Below, one piece after another: positions 7,169-14,997 of a stretch of 64,000 bases of DNA (its first letter is position 1; each line of letters opens with the position of its first letter). A program made the translations under genes and the position numbers. Origin of the DNA: Actinomadura coerulea. Lineage in GTDB: Bacteria > Actinomycetota > Actinomycetes > Streptosporangiales > Streptosporangiaceae. The notes beneath the pieces are model-generated. The model made no database searches, was not told where the DNA came from, and saw nothing but the letters and a program-made list of their open reading frames with translations. The stretch is from positions 7,998,001-8,062,000 of the forward strand of contig NZ_JACHMQ010000001.1 in NCBI RefSeq assembly GCF_014208105.1. Direction: 5' to 3'.

Positions 7169-7193
7169 CCTCCGTAGGCGCAATCTACGGAGG
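7169..7193 (+). promoter_or_regulatory. Hairpin covering the primase ribosome binding site
   Basis: Perfect 9-bp arms CCTCCGTAG (7169-7177) and CTACGGAGG (7185-7193). The 3' arm is the Shine-Dalgarno of the ATG at 7201. RNA starting at about 7174 would lack most of the 5' arm, so read-through RNA would be translated less. Confidence 0.55.
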
Positions 7194-7200
7194 GTCGTAC

Positions 7201-9705
7201 ATGGAGTTCTCCCGGTTTCTCGACAAGTTCCCGGAGGTCCGGGAGGACACGGGCGGGTATCTGGTCCCCTGCCCTGCGCACGAAGACGGCCGGCCGTCGC
7301 TCTTTCTCACGCTGAAAGAGGACGGCCGGCTGCTCGTCTACTGCCGCGCCGGCTGCGAGCAGGACGACGTACTGTCCGCGCTGGACATGACGACGTCGGA
7401 CCTGTTCGGCTGGACGTCGGGCGGGGCGGCGACCGTCAAGGGCGGGACGTCCGTTCCGGCCGCCGGTCCGGGGGAGGTGGCCGCGCTGCGCGTGTGGCTT
7501 GACCGCACGGTCGCGGAGTGGTCCATGTGGGACCCCGGAACGCAGTCCGCGGAGACCCTTCTCCTGGTGGAGGAAGGCGAGTCGTACCTGATCCGCCGCT
7601 TCGGCCTGGACGTTGCGACCGCGGAGCGGCTCGGTATCGGGCTGTCTCCCGTCAACAACGCGGACCCGTTCCCCTTCCTCTCGCCGCGGTTCCGCACGTA
7701 CCCGCGGCTGGTCGTTCCGCTGTGTGACTTCGATGGTGTCGCCCGCGGAGCGCAGGGACGTGACCTCTCCGGCAAGTGCGAAGCGCGGTGGGTGTCCCTC
7801 GCGAACAGCCGCGGGGACGGACTCCAGCCGGTCACGTGGGCGAAGTGGGGAGTCCTCCAGGGCGACGGCGGATACGACGCGGTGATCATCACGGAGGGCC
7901 CGTCCGACGCGCTGACCGTGGTGGGTGTCGGGTACACGGCGGTCGCGATCCGCGGCGCGTCGATCGTCCGTGACCCCGCGGTCGCGGATGACCTCGCGAA
8001 CGGGCTGCGTGGCAAGCACGTGCTCATTGCGGGCGACCGCGACACGGCGGGGGAGAAGTTCGTCCGGACGCTGGGTGACGCGCTGATGGCGCGGGGTCTC
8101 CAGCCGCACCGCCTGACGATCCCGCGTGCGGGCGAGGACGTCACCGCGTGGCGCGAGCGCATCCCGGAGGTGTTCCCGGACGCGTTCCATGAGGCGGTGC
8201 GCGCTGCGTCGCCGCTTGCTCCGCCGCGCGAGGCCGCTCGCGAGGAACGCGGGCGGGAGATGGACCGCGCGACGGGAACGGACACGGTCAGCCGGCAGGA
8301 CGGCGAGGCAGCGGCGGAGCTGTTGGCCGCGCTGATGGAGCGCTACGGGTACAGCGACGCGTGCCGCGCTCACGCGCTGGTGGCGTTCGCGGACGGGCGG
8401 ATCAAGCACGCGTCCGGGCTTGGGTTCTACGTGTGGACGGGCCGCGTGTGGGAGCAGTCGGAGATGCGGGTCCGTCAGGAGATTCACCGCATGGGCGCTG
8501 CGCTCGCGCTCGCGGGGAAGACGGACGAAGCGAAGGGGTTCCTGAACACCCGCGCGATTGACGACATGATGACGGAGCTGCGCGCGGTTCCCGCGGTCGC
8601 TGTCCAGGCGCGCGAGTTCGACGCGCGGCCGGAGCTGTTGTCGTTCAGGAACGGGACGTGCAATCTGCGGACGGGCGCGTTCAGCGACCACGACCCGCGC
8701 GACATGCTGACGCGGTACATCGATCGGGACTACGTTCCGTCCGCGTCGTGCCCGCGGTGGGAGTCGTTCCTGCGGGAGATCTTCCCAACCCATCCGGAGC
8801 TTGCGGACTACATGCGGCGACTCGTCGGGTACGGGATCACGGGCGCGACGGACGAGCAGGCGTTCACGGTTCTGTGGGGGCAGGGCGCGAACGGCAAGAG
8901 CGTGCTGACGGACACGCTGACGGACGTCTTCCGGGAGATCAGCACCACCACCCCCTTCGCCACCTTCGAGGAGAAGCCGTCCGGCGGCATCCCCAACGAC
9001 CTCGCCGCGTTGCGCGGGGCCCGGCTGGTGATGGCGTCGGAGGGCGAGTCCGGCCGGCCGATGGCGGAGGCGGTTCTCAAGCGGGTCACGGGCGCGGACA
9101 TGATCTCCGCCCGGTTCCTCCGCCGCGAATTCTTCGAGTTCAAGCCGGCGTTCCTGCTCATGCTCGCGACCAACCACAAGCCTCGCTTTAAGGGGCAGGA
9201 CGCCGGCCTATGGCGACGCGTGAAGCTGGTGGAGTTCGCCCGCTACTTCGCACCGCACGAACGGGACCACACGCTGACCGCGACGCTCCGCGCGGAGTCC
9301 GCGGGGATCATCGCGTGGGCTGTGCGCGGTGCGCGCGAGTGGTACGCGGACGGACTCCAGGACCCGGACGTGATCCGCGAGGCGACACGCGAGTACCGGG
9401 AGACGAGCGATCCCCTCGCCGGCTTCCTCGGTGACGTCCTGGTCGTGACGCAGGACGACGCGCACTCCGTCCCGTTGGGCGACGCGTTCAACGCCTACCT
9501 CGAATGGTGCGAGGCGGAGAACTTGGCGCAGCGGGAGCGCTGGACGAAGCGCAAGTTTGCGGCGGCTATGGAGGAACGCGGCGCAGTCCGTCACCGCGTG
9601 GCGAAGGGCATGGCGTTGGTCGGTGTCCGCGAGGTGGAAGATTCCGCGAACACTTCGCCGGACGGGAGCCACAACGAAGGGGAGGGTCGCCGGATCTTCG
9701 AGTAA
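7201..9705 (+). CDS. Phage primase/helicase (zinc finger, TOPRIM, D5-type helicase)
   Basis: An 834-residue replication protein. Order of domains: CHC2-type zinc finger (C24, H27, C48, C52), TOPRIM primase core (ITEGPSDALTV near residue 236, AGDRDTAGEK near 280), and a C-terminal P4/D5-type SF3-like helicase with Walker A GQGANGKSV near 560 and MLATNHKP near 655. It makes primers and unwinds DNA at the phage fork. The ATG at 7201 is fixed by CGGAGG 7 nt upstream. Antisense long frames here are codon-bias shadows. Motif P5 lies in its 3' end. Confidence 0.88.
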   Translation: MEFSRFLDKFPEVREDTGGYLVPCPAHEDGRPSLFLTLKEDGRLLVYCRAGCEQDDVLSALDMTTSDLFGWTSGGAATVKGGTSVPAAGPGEVAALRVWLDRTVAEWSMWDPGTQSAETLLLVEEGESYLIRRFGLDVATAERLGIGLSPVNNADPFPFLSPRFRTYPRLVVPLCDFDGVARGAQGRDLSGKCEARWVSLANSRGDGLQPVTWAKWGVLQGDGGYDAVIITEGPSDALTVVGVGYTAVAIRGASIVRDPAVADDLANGLRGKHVLIAGDRDTAGEKFVRTLGDALMARGLQPHRLTIPRAGEDVTAWRERIPEVFPDAFHEAVRAASPLAPPREAAREERGREMDRATGTDTVSRQDGEAAAELLAALMERYGYSDACRAHALVAFADGRIKHASGLGFYVWTGRVWEQSEMRVRQEIHRMGAALALAGKTDEAKGFLNTRAIDDMMTELRAVPAVAVQAREFDARPELLSFRNGTCNLRTGAFSDHDPRDMLTRYIDRDYVPSASCPRWESFLREIFPTHPELADYMRRLVGYGITGATDEQAFTVLWGQGANGKSVLTDTLTDVFREISTTTPFATFEEKPSGGIPNDLAALRGARLVMASEGESGRPMAEAVLKRVTGADMISARFLRREFFEFKPAFLLMLATNHKPRFKGQDAGLWRRVKLVEFARYFAPHERDHTLTATLRAESAGIIAWAVRGAREWYADGLQDPDVIREATREYRETSDPLAGFLGDVLVVTQDDAHSVPLGDAFNAYLEWCEAENLAQRERWTKRKFAAAMEERGAVRHRVAKGMALVGVREVEDSANTSPDGSHNEGEGRRIFE
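9646..9675 (+). promoter_or_regulatory. Phage promoter motif P5 (weaker)
   Basis: GCGAACAC (9646-9653), 13 nt, AGCCACAAC (9667-9675), inside the last codons of the primase gene. The spacing is one base shorter than the other copies. It precedes a hairpin and then the polymerase unit. Confidence 0.45.
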
Positions 9706-9716
9706 CTGACGACTGC

Positions 9717-9766
9717 GCGGGGCGCGTCTGCTGTGTACGACACACGGCGGATGCGCCCCGCCTTTT
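9717..9766 (+). terminator. Terminator hairpin with operator-like core
   Basis: GCGGGGCGC at 9717-9725 pairs with its complement at 9753-9761, followed by TTTT. The apex contains GTGTACGACACAC, matching the phage palindrome arms GTGT-N5-ACAC. Confidence 0.7.
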
Positions 9767-9785
9767 CGTGTTTGGAGGGCACGCG

Positions 9786-9917
9786 ATGTCGTGTGAGGAC
9801 TGCAAGGTTCCGGACGCCGAATACGTGGAAGATCCGTTCATCGCGGAGATTCGGGGCGAGACGGTCATGCGTTGGCTGTGCGACGACTGCCGGTACGAAC
9901 GCGCGATGGACATCTGA
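9786..9917 (+). CDS. Phage small zinc-ribbon-like protein
   Basis: A 43-residue protein from ATG 9786 with GGAGGG upstream. It has two CxxC pairs (CEDC near residue 3 and CDDC near 32), typical of a zinc ribbon. Its stop overlaps the DNA polymerase start (TGATG), so it is coupled to replication. Function unknown. Confidence 0.6.
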   Translation: MSCEDCKVPDAEYVEDPFIAEIRGETVMRWLCDDCRYERAMDI

Positions 9918-11830
9918 TGCACACGATCACTGTCCGCGTGAACGGCGAAGAGTGTCATGGACAGTTCGCCGAGACGCCGGAGGATCTCCGGCCGTTTGTC
10001 GAGTGGGTAGACGACATGGCGCGGCGCGGCGAACGCATCGCGGTGGACTCCGAAACGACCAGCCTGGACACGTTCGTTCCGGGATTCCGCCTCCGGCTCG
10101 TCCAGTTCGGGACCGCGACGGACGGATGGTTGATCCCCGCGGAGTTCGGGACGCCGTTCGCAAACGCGGTCCGCTACGCGCTGCGGAAGCTGCCGCGGAT
10201 GACCGCGCAGAACTTCCCCTTTGACGGGTTGGTGTTCGGTGAACACCTCGGGGTCCCGATCGAAGAGACGTTCCGCCGCGTGGTGGACACGAAGATCCTC
10301 GCGCATCTGGCGGACAGCCGGCCGGAGCACGAAGGCGGGACCGGCCTTTCCCTCAAGCCGCTTGCGCGTCACTACGTGGACCCCGCGGCGACGGACGGTC
10401 AGACGGAACTGATCAAGGAGTTCCACAAGATCGGCAAGACGAAAGACACCGGGTGGGCGCACATCGACATCCGGAACCCCGTGTACCTCCGGTACGCGCT
10501 ACTCGATGTGCTGTACGGGTCGCGCGTCCTGGTGGCGCTGCAAGACGAGTGCCGGAAGCGCGGCATCCCCGCGCGCCTCGCGGAGTACGAACACCGGATC
10601 GCCCTGATCGGCGCGATCATCGAACGCAAGGGGATGTTGATCGACCAGCCGTACACGGAGCGGCTGACGGTGGAGCTGCGCGAGGAAGCGGCGCGGTACG
10701 CGGAGGTGGCGAAGCGGTACGGCGTCAACTCCGTGAACGCACCGAAGCAAGTCGCCGCCGCCCTCGCCGGCATGGGCGAGGTGTGGACGGAGAAGACGGA
10801 CGGAGGCGACCCGGCGACCGGCAAGGAAGTGCTGTTGCCGATGGCGGACCTTGACAAGGACTGGCAGCGCATCGGGGCCCGCACCCCGAACCCGCTGGCT
10901 GACGCGGTGTTGCGGAGCAAGCGCGCGGGGAAGTGGGCGACGTCCTACACAACCGCGATGCTGGACAAGGTCGACGCGTCCGGCCGTATCCACCCGCACA
11001 CCTCGACCATGGGCGCGCGTACGGCGCGGTGGGCTGTGTCGTCGCCTCCGCTGCAACAGCTTCCGTCGTCCGACTGGCGGGTCCGCCGCTGCGTCACCGC
11101 GGGGTCCGGCCGGCGCATCGTGGCGTCCGACTTCTCCCAAGTTGAGTTGCGGGTGTTGGCCGCGATGGCTGGCGCGCAGAACGTGTGCGACCGGATCAAC
11201 GCGGGCGAGGACCTCCACAACGTGACGACGCGTCTCGTGTTCGGCATCGGGCCGGAGGTCACGGACAAGGAACTCAAGGGCGACAAGCGGCGGAAGCTGT
11301 GCAAGACGATCTCACTCGGCAAGGCATACGCGGGCGGGGTCGACACGCTGTCCAAGCAAACCGGGCTGCCGTCGGAACAGGTGAAGCGTGCGCTCGCGCA
11401 GTACGACGCCGCGCTCCCGGAGTTCAAGCGGTACGGCAAGCGGCTGACCCGCGACGCCTACGCGAACCGCATGACGGTGGAGACGCCGTCCGGCCGCGTG
11501 CTGCGGTTGAACAGGGACAAGGTCTATACCGCCATTGCGTTCATGTGCCAGTCGACGGCGCGGGACATCTTGGGGCAAGCGCTGATCGAGATGGACGACG
11601 CCGGCTTGTTGCCGCACATCATCGGCGTGGTTCATGACGAGGTGATCGCGGACCCGTACGCGGAGGACGCGGAGGACGTGGCGCGTGCGTTGGGTGAGCG
11701 CATGGACATGCCGTTCCGGGGGGTCCGGATCGAGTCGGACCCGGAGGTGTACGGCCACACGTGGGGTGCCGGCTACATGAAGCCGGAGGACAAGCCGCTG
11801 TACGACGCACCGCTGGAGGTGGCCGCATGA
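9917..11830 (+). CDS. Phage family A DNA polymerase
   Basis: A 637-residue polymerase. N-terminal 3'-5' exonuclease motifs are present: DSETTSL near residue 44, NFPFDG near 99, YALLDVLY near 195. Polymerase motifs follow: DFSQVELRVLA (motif A), KRRKLCKTISLGKAYAGG (motif B) and VVHDEV (motif C). It replicates phage DNA with the upstream primase/helicase. The ATG at 9917 overlaps the preceding stop, and the stop overlaps the next ATG (ATGA). No 5'-nuclease domain is present, as usual for phage enzymes. Confidence 0.92.
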   Translation: MHTITVRVNGEECHGQFAETPEDLRPFVEWVDDMARRGERIAVDSETTSLDTFVPGFRLRLVQFGTATDGWLIPAEFGTPFANAVRYALRKLPRMTAQNFPFDGLVFGEHLGVPIEETFRRVVDTKILAHLADSRPEHEGGTGLSLKPLARHYVDPAATDGQTELIKEFHKIGKTKDTGWAHIDIRNPVYLRYALLDVLYGSRVLVALQDECRKRGIPARLAEYEHRIALIGAIIERKGMLIDQPYTERLTVELREEAARYAEVAKRYGVNSVNAPKQVAAALAGMGEVWTEKTDGGDPATGKEVLLPMADLDKDWQRIGARTPNPLADAVLRSKRAGKWATSYTTAMLDKVDASGRIHPHTSTMGARTARWAVSSPPLQQLPSSDWRVRRCVTAGSGRRIVASDFSQVELRVLAAMAGAQNVCDRINAGEDLHNVTTRLVFGIGPEVTDKELKGDKRRKLCKTISLGKAYAGGVDTLSKQTGLPSEQVKRALAQYDAALPEFKRYGKRLTRDAYANRMTVETPSGRVLRLNRDKVYTAIAFMCQSTARDILGQALIEMDDAGLLPHIIGVVHDEVIADPYAEDAEDVARALGERMDMPFRGVRIESDPEVYGHTWGAGYMKPEDKPLYDAPLEVAA

Positions 11831-12006
11831 TCACGAGATACGTAGTGCTGCCCATGTCGGAGGCGGACGGTTTCGACGCTCCGACGTGGCTTGTGGTGGA
11901 CGCGTGGGCCGCGATTGACGAAGACGACTTTCACGGGGCGTATGCATCCCACGCGGACGCGGACAAGCACGCGGCCACGCTGAACGCTGCGGAGGGTCGG
12001 GCATGA
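11827..12006 (+). CDS. Phage hypothetical protein
   Basis: A 59-residue acidic protein from an ATG overlapping the polymerase stop. It has aromatic-rich strands and a C-terminal helix (SHADADKHAATLNAAEG). It overlaps the next small gene by 4 bp. No family recognised. Confidence 0.6.
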   Translation: MITRYVVLPMSEADGFDAPTWLVVDAWAAIDEDDFHGAYASHADADKHAATLNAAEGRA

Positions 12007-12131
12007 CGTACACGTGGGATGACGTGTGCTCCACGAAGGACTGCACGCACGACAACCCGGAGTGCGGCGCGTGGGAGGAACTCCAGGCGCTGGAGGCCGA
12101 ACGGATCGCGGCGGAGTGGGAGTGTGACTAG
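12003..12131 (+). CDS. Phage small cysteine-containing protein
   Basis: A 42-residue open frame (ATGA overlap with the preceding stop) ending at TAG 12129-12131, inside the start of the next gene. It has four cysteines (residues 9, 14, 21, 41) and an acidic Glu/Trp-rich helix. The tight coupling on both sides argues that it is translated. Confidence 0.5.
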   Translation: MTYTWDDVCSTKDCTHDNPECGAWEELQALEAERIAAEWECD

Positions 12132-12519
12132 CCCTTACACACGCGTCTGTGCCGGCCCGTGTACAGACGAGAAACCCCTAGGCAGGTTCCGGCAGGGCGA
12201 CAAGGTTTGCCGCGATTGTCGGGCCGCTGACGGCCGTAGGCGACGTGCGCAGCCGGCTGCCCGGAGACGCGCACGTGACCGCCGGCTGTTCCGGCTGTAC
12301 GGGCTGACGCTGGAGATGTTCCACGCGAGGGCCCGCGCGCAGCGATGGCGGTGCGCTATCTGCGGGGAACGTCTCCCGCTGGTGGTCGACCATGACCACA
12401 CCTCCGGCCGCGTGCGGGACCTGCTGTGCTCCGGCTGCAACTCCGGGCTAGGGCTGTTCGGCGATGATCCGGAGCGGCTCCGTGCGGCTGCGGACTACGC
12501 CGAACGCCACGCATTGTAG
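12124..12519 (+). CDS. Phage endonuclease VII-like HNH nuclease
   Basis: A 131-residue protein from the GTG at 12124 (overlapping the upstream stop). The C-terminal half has the recombination endonuclease VII signature: CAICG, then VVDHDHTSGRVRDLLC and CSGCNSGLGLFGD, giving a zinc-bound HNH site. The N-terminus has a further Cys cluster (CAGPC and CRDC) before an Arg-rich linker. It probably resolves branched DNA or nicks it before packaging. It closes the replication operon. Confidence 0.8.
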   Translation: MTSPYTRVCAGPCTDEKPLGRFRQGDKVCRDCRAADGRRRRAQPAARRRARDRRLFRLYGLTLEMFHARARAQRWRCAICGERLPLVVDHDHTSGRVRDLLCSGCNSGLGLFGDDPERLRAAADYAERHAL

Positions 12520-12614
12520 CGACCTTACCGTCACGTAGCGCTATTTCCGCAGGTGGGATCGTCACGCAACCCCGCCCGTGTTCACACTGCGTAAGAAATC
12601 CGTGGTTCCACGGG

Positions 12615-12643
12615 TTGCGTGTGCAGTACACGGCCCTTACCTT
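12615..12643 (+). promoter_or_regulatory. Operator-controlled phage promoter
   Basis: TTGCGT (12615-12620), 17-bp spacer, TACCTT (12638-12643). The spacer begins with the operator right half CAGTACACGG. The -35 and spacer start match the promoters at 17015 and 17753. Confidence 0.5.
12617..12633. promoter_or_regulatory. Palindromic operator-like site
   Basis: GCGTGTGCAGTACACGG, arms CGTGT/ACACG around GCAGT, overlapping the promoter spacer. Same family as the site at 13172 in inverted orientation. Confidence 0.6.
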
Positions 12644-12675
12644 GAATCCACACGGCCATATCTCTACTTCCGGCC

Positions 12676-12692
12676 CCGTGTACAGGACACGT
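12676..12692. promoter_or_regulatory. Palindromic operator-like site
   Basis: CCGTGTACAGGACACGT, arms (C)CGTGT/ACACG, downstream of the promoter at 12615. Confidence 0.5.
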
Positions 12693-12771
12693 ACACGCGA
12701 CCTCCCTCACACCGACCGTTGATACCGCCTGCCCAAAATCAGGGCGGGCGCAGCATACCCGGAGATGGGTC

Positions 12772-13071
12772 ATGACCGCACTGACCAGCAATGCCATCGA
12801 ACGTCTCGTCCGCGAGGCGCTCGAACTTCACCGACTGGTGAAGGCCGCGGAGGAAGTCCAGCACCTTCGCTCTCCCGCGACCGGTGTGGAGAAGAACGGC
12901 AAGGGCGCGAGCGACCCGACCGCGTCCGCCGCGATGTGCCCGAAGCGGCTGGCGGTGGTGGAGACGCTGACCACCGTGCATCACGCGGTCGACCTGATGG
13001 CAGACGAGATCAACACGCACGCGCACTACGCGTCCGCCGCGCTCAACGCATGGGACGGCCGTAAGCCGTAA
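12772..13071 (+). CDS. Phage hypothetical protein
   Basis: A 99-residue, largely helical protein from ATG 12772 (GGAG upstream), with His/Ala-rich C-terminal half (TTVHHAVDLMADEINTHAHY). It has no membrane segment. It is the only gene between an operator-controlled promoter and a terminator, so its expression is probably tied to the lysogenic switch. Function unknown. Confidence 0.6.
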   Translation: MTALTSNAIERLVREALELHRLVKAAEEVQHLRSPATGVEKNGKGASDPTASAAMCPKRLAVVETLTTVHHAVDLMADEINTHAHYASAALNAWDGRKP

Positions 13072-13079
13072 CCCTCCCC

Positions 13080-13102
13080 GCGCTGTGAGCCGTACACAGC
13101 GC
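13080..13102. promoter_or_regulatory. Hairpin with operator-like arms
   Basis: GCGCTGTG and complementary CACAGCGC surround a GTACAC-containing centre. It is a relaxed version of the palindromic site and may also act as a weak terminator. Confidence 0.4.
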
Positions 13103-13121
13103 GCCTGATTCCCACCTAACA

Positions 13122-13152
13122 CCCCCGGACGGACGTCCGGACCGTCCGGGGG
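13122..13152 (+). terminator. Terminator hairpin
   Basis: CCCCCGGACG (13122-13131) pairs with CGTCCGGGGG (13143-13152), without a T run. Confidence 0.7.
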
Positions 13153-13171
13153 TTCCCTATGCCCAACTCTC

Positions 13172-13188
13172 CCGTGTACTGCACACGG
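13172..13188. promoter_or_regulatory. Palindromic operator-like site upstream of sigma-like gene
   Basis: CCGTGTACTGCACACGG, the best match to the family, 6-bp arms around ACTGC, ending 24 bp before the ATG at 13212. TGTACT inside it could serve as a -10 element. Confidence 0.65.
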
Positions 13189-13211
13189 GGCGACGCTGAA
13201 CGGAACCCCAC

Positions 13212-14168
13212 ATGATCGCCACGCAGACCACCGACCTTGACCGCACCGACAACTTCCGCGCGGTGGTCGACGCCGCGAACGGGCTCCGCGACCAGACGAA
13301 CGCGGGCGACTGGACGGAGGGAATGCTCGTCGCCGCCGCGAAGAACGGTCAGGAGTGGGCCACCCTCGAACTGATCTCCCGCTATGAGGCGCGGCTCCGC
13401 CGGCTCGTCGCCCGCGCGAACGTCGACACCGCCGCGGTTCCGGACCTCCAGCAGGCCGCGATGCTCGGTGTCCTGGAGGCGCTGCGCAAGGTCGACCCGG
13501 ACCGCCCGAACGAGTTCTTCACCTACGCGCACAGCTTCGTCCTTGCGGAGTTGACGGAGGCGAACCGGACCGCGGACCCGAAGCCGGCCGAACGCAACGA
13601 GGTGAAGCGGTACTGGTCCGCGATGCGCGCGGTGGACGGCGACGCGGTCCGCGCGCGGAGGTGGGCGGAGTATCAGCGGCTGTCCGCGGTGGAGCTGGAG
13701 GGCATCGCGGAGGAGAGCGGCGACGTGATGGCGCGGGAGATCGTTGACTCCCGGTTCGACCGCTGGGAGCGGAAGCCGAACGGGCGCACGTGGGAGGAGG
13801 CGTCCGCGGAGCGTGGCCGCGGGTTGGACGGTCCGACGTTCGACGCGGTCCACTCGTCCGTCACGTACCTTGACGCGGACGCCGGAGACGACGGGGACGG
13901 CGAGTCGCTCCCCCTTCACGAGACGATCGCGACGACGGACACCGACCAGACGGAGCAGATCAACAACGAGTTGACCGCGCTCGCGCTGGTCGCCTCGCTG
14001 GACGACCGTGACGCGCTGGTCGTCAACTGCCTGTTCGGCGTGAACGGGGAGACGCAGCGAACCGCCGCGGAGGTGGGCGAGATGCTCGGCATCACGCGTC
14101 CCCGCGTCCAGAACGTCAAGGCCGCGGCGCTGCGGAGGCTCGCGAAGATCGGCGCGGACATCCGCTGA
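13212..14168 (+). CDS. Phage sigma-70-family protein (sigma factor or phage regulator)
   Basis: A 318-residue protein. Residues ~38-122 resemble sigma region 2 (a leading helix, LVARANVD, then DLQQAAMLGVLEAL and FFTYAHSFVLAEL). Residues ~258-315 are a clear sigma region 4 helix-turn-helix (LDDRDALVVNCLFGV, AAEVGEMLGITRPRVQNV, AALRRL). The acidic linker contains neither a classic region 3 nor a phage repressor domain I recognise. It may direct RNA polymerase to the six GAACAC/CATAAC promoters. Alternatively, because operator palindromes flank its gene, it may be the phage master repressor. The ribosome site is weak. Confidence 0.75.
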   Translation: MIATQTTDLDRTDNFRAVVDAANGLRDQTNAGDWTEGMLVAAAKNGQEWATLELISRYEARLRRLVARANVDTAAVPDLQQAAMLGVLEALRKVDPDRPNEFFTYAHSFVLAELTEANRTADPKPAERNEVKRYWSAMRAVDGDAVRARRWAEYQRLSAVELEGIAEESGDVMAREIVDSRFDRWERKPNGRTWEEASAERGRGLDGPTFDAVHSSVTYLDADAGDDGDGESLPLHETIATTDTDQTEQINNELTALALVASLDDRDALVVNCLFGVNGETQRTAAEVGEMLGITRPRVQNVKAAALRRLAKIGADIR

Positions 14169-14174
14169 CATCCC

Positions 14175-14207
14175 GGAGGGTCCCGTGTGCTGTACACGGG
14201 GCCCTCC
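14175..14207 (+). terminator. Terminator hairpin containing a palindromic operator-like site
   Basis: GGAGGG (14175-14180) and CCCTCC (14202-14207) enclose CCGTGTGCTGTACACGG (14183-14199), so one long stem includes the complete operator palindrome. Confidence 0.65.
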
Positions 14208-14231
14208 GTCTGTTATGTTCCTGCTCTCACC

Positions 14232-14248
14232 CCGTAGACAGTACACGG
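14232..14248. promoter_or_regulatory. Palindromic operator-like site over the start region of next gene
   Basis: CCGTAGACAGTACACGG. The right half matches perfectly and the left arm is degenerate. It abuts the GGAGGA ribosome site of the gene at 14256. Confidence 0.5.
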
Positions 14249-14255
14249 AGGAAAC

Positions 14256-14945
14256 GTGATCACCGCCGCCCGTTGGATCTCCCTTATCGCCGCGTTCGTG
14301 ATGGGCGCGGTCGCCGAGTACCGCCTTGCGGTCATGCTCGGGTACGACAAGTACACCGCCGGCCTGCTGCCGCTGGTCCTGGACGTGTACGGCTTCGCCG
14401 CGTTCAAGGTCCGGAACCGCGTGCATTCCGCCGCGGCGATGCTCGCGATGTTCGCCGTCCAGATGGTGTCCCACCTGATGACCATGGGGCACGGCAACTA
14501 TGTGCACGTCGTGTTGTCCATCGGGCTGTCCGCCATCGCGCCCGCCGTGAGCTTCGCGTGCCACCGGTTGGGGGAGACGCCGGAGGCGGACATGCCGGAG
14601 GTGTTCGCGGAGCTGCCGGCGGAGGCGTTCGCGCCCGTGCTCATGCCGGAGCCGGTCCACCCGATCGTGGAGCCGATCCCCGCGGAGGTGTTCGCGGCCA
14701 CGCCGGCCGACATCCGTGAGCAGTTGGCGCGGCTTGACGCGGAGGCGGCGAAGCGCGTGATCCCTGGTGAGGACGACGAGCAGGACGCGCCGGAGGACGC
14801 GGACGCCTCGCCCTCCATGGCGGAGACTGCCGCGAGGGCCCGCGAGTTGCTGCCGGCGCACGGCAACAACAAGACGAAGGTGGCGCGGGAGATGGGCATC
14901 TCCCGGACGTGGCTGTACACGTGCCTCCGCGAGACGCCTGCGTGA
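14256..14945 (+). CDS. Phage membrane protein with C-terminal helix-turn-helix
   Basis: A 229-residue protein from GTG 14256 with GGAGGAA upstream. The N-terminal ~100 residues hold three or four hydrophobic segments, an arrangement reminiscent of actinobacterial DUF2637-type membrane proteins. A Pro/Glu-rich linker follows. The last ~35 residues form a Fis-like helix-turn-helix (ARELLPAHGNNKTKVAREMG, SRTWLYTCL). A membrane-anchored DNA-binding protein would be expected. An operator-like site immediately upstream and a terminator downstream suggest control by the phage repressor. Confidence 0.65.
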   Translation: MITAARWISLIAAFVMGAVAEYRLAVMLGYDKYTAGLLPLVLDVYGFAAFKVRNRVHSAAAMLAMFAVQMVSHLMTMGHGNYVHVVLSIGLSAIAPAVSFACHRLGETPEADMPEVFAELPAEAFAPVLMPEPVHPIVEPIPAEVFAATPADIREQLARLDAEAAKRVIPGEDDEQDAPEDADASPSMAETAARARELLPAHGNNKTKVAREMGISRTWLYTCLRETPA

Positions 14946-14986
14946 GCTGTACACAGCGGACCCCCGGACCAACGTCCGGGGGTTTT
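14944..14986 (+). terminator. Terminator preceded by operator half-site
   Basis: GAGCTGTACACAGCGG (14944-14959) carries a CTGT/ACAG palindrome. Then CCCCCGGAC (14961-14969) pairs with GTCCGGGGG (14974-14982), followed by TTTT. Confidence 0.7.
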
Positions 14987-14997
14987 CGCATTTAGGG

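Larger units (their letters stand above)
12520..12771. other. Regulatory intergenic region
   Basis: No gene is seen. The stretch holds one sigma-70-like promoter overlapped by a full palindromic operator (12617-12633) and a second operator at 12676-12692. It looks like a control region for the gene at 12772. Confidence 0.6.

Noticed and set aside
7093..9177. Very long minus-strand frame (694 codons) opposite the primase gene
   Set aside because: Third-position GC bias makes long antisense frames. The plus strand has zinc finger, TOPRIM and helicase motifs, and the antisense product has only Arg/Val/Pro-rich sequence.
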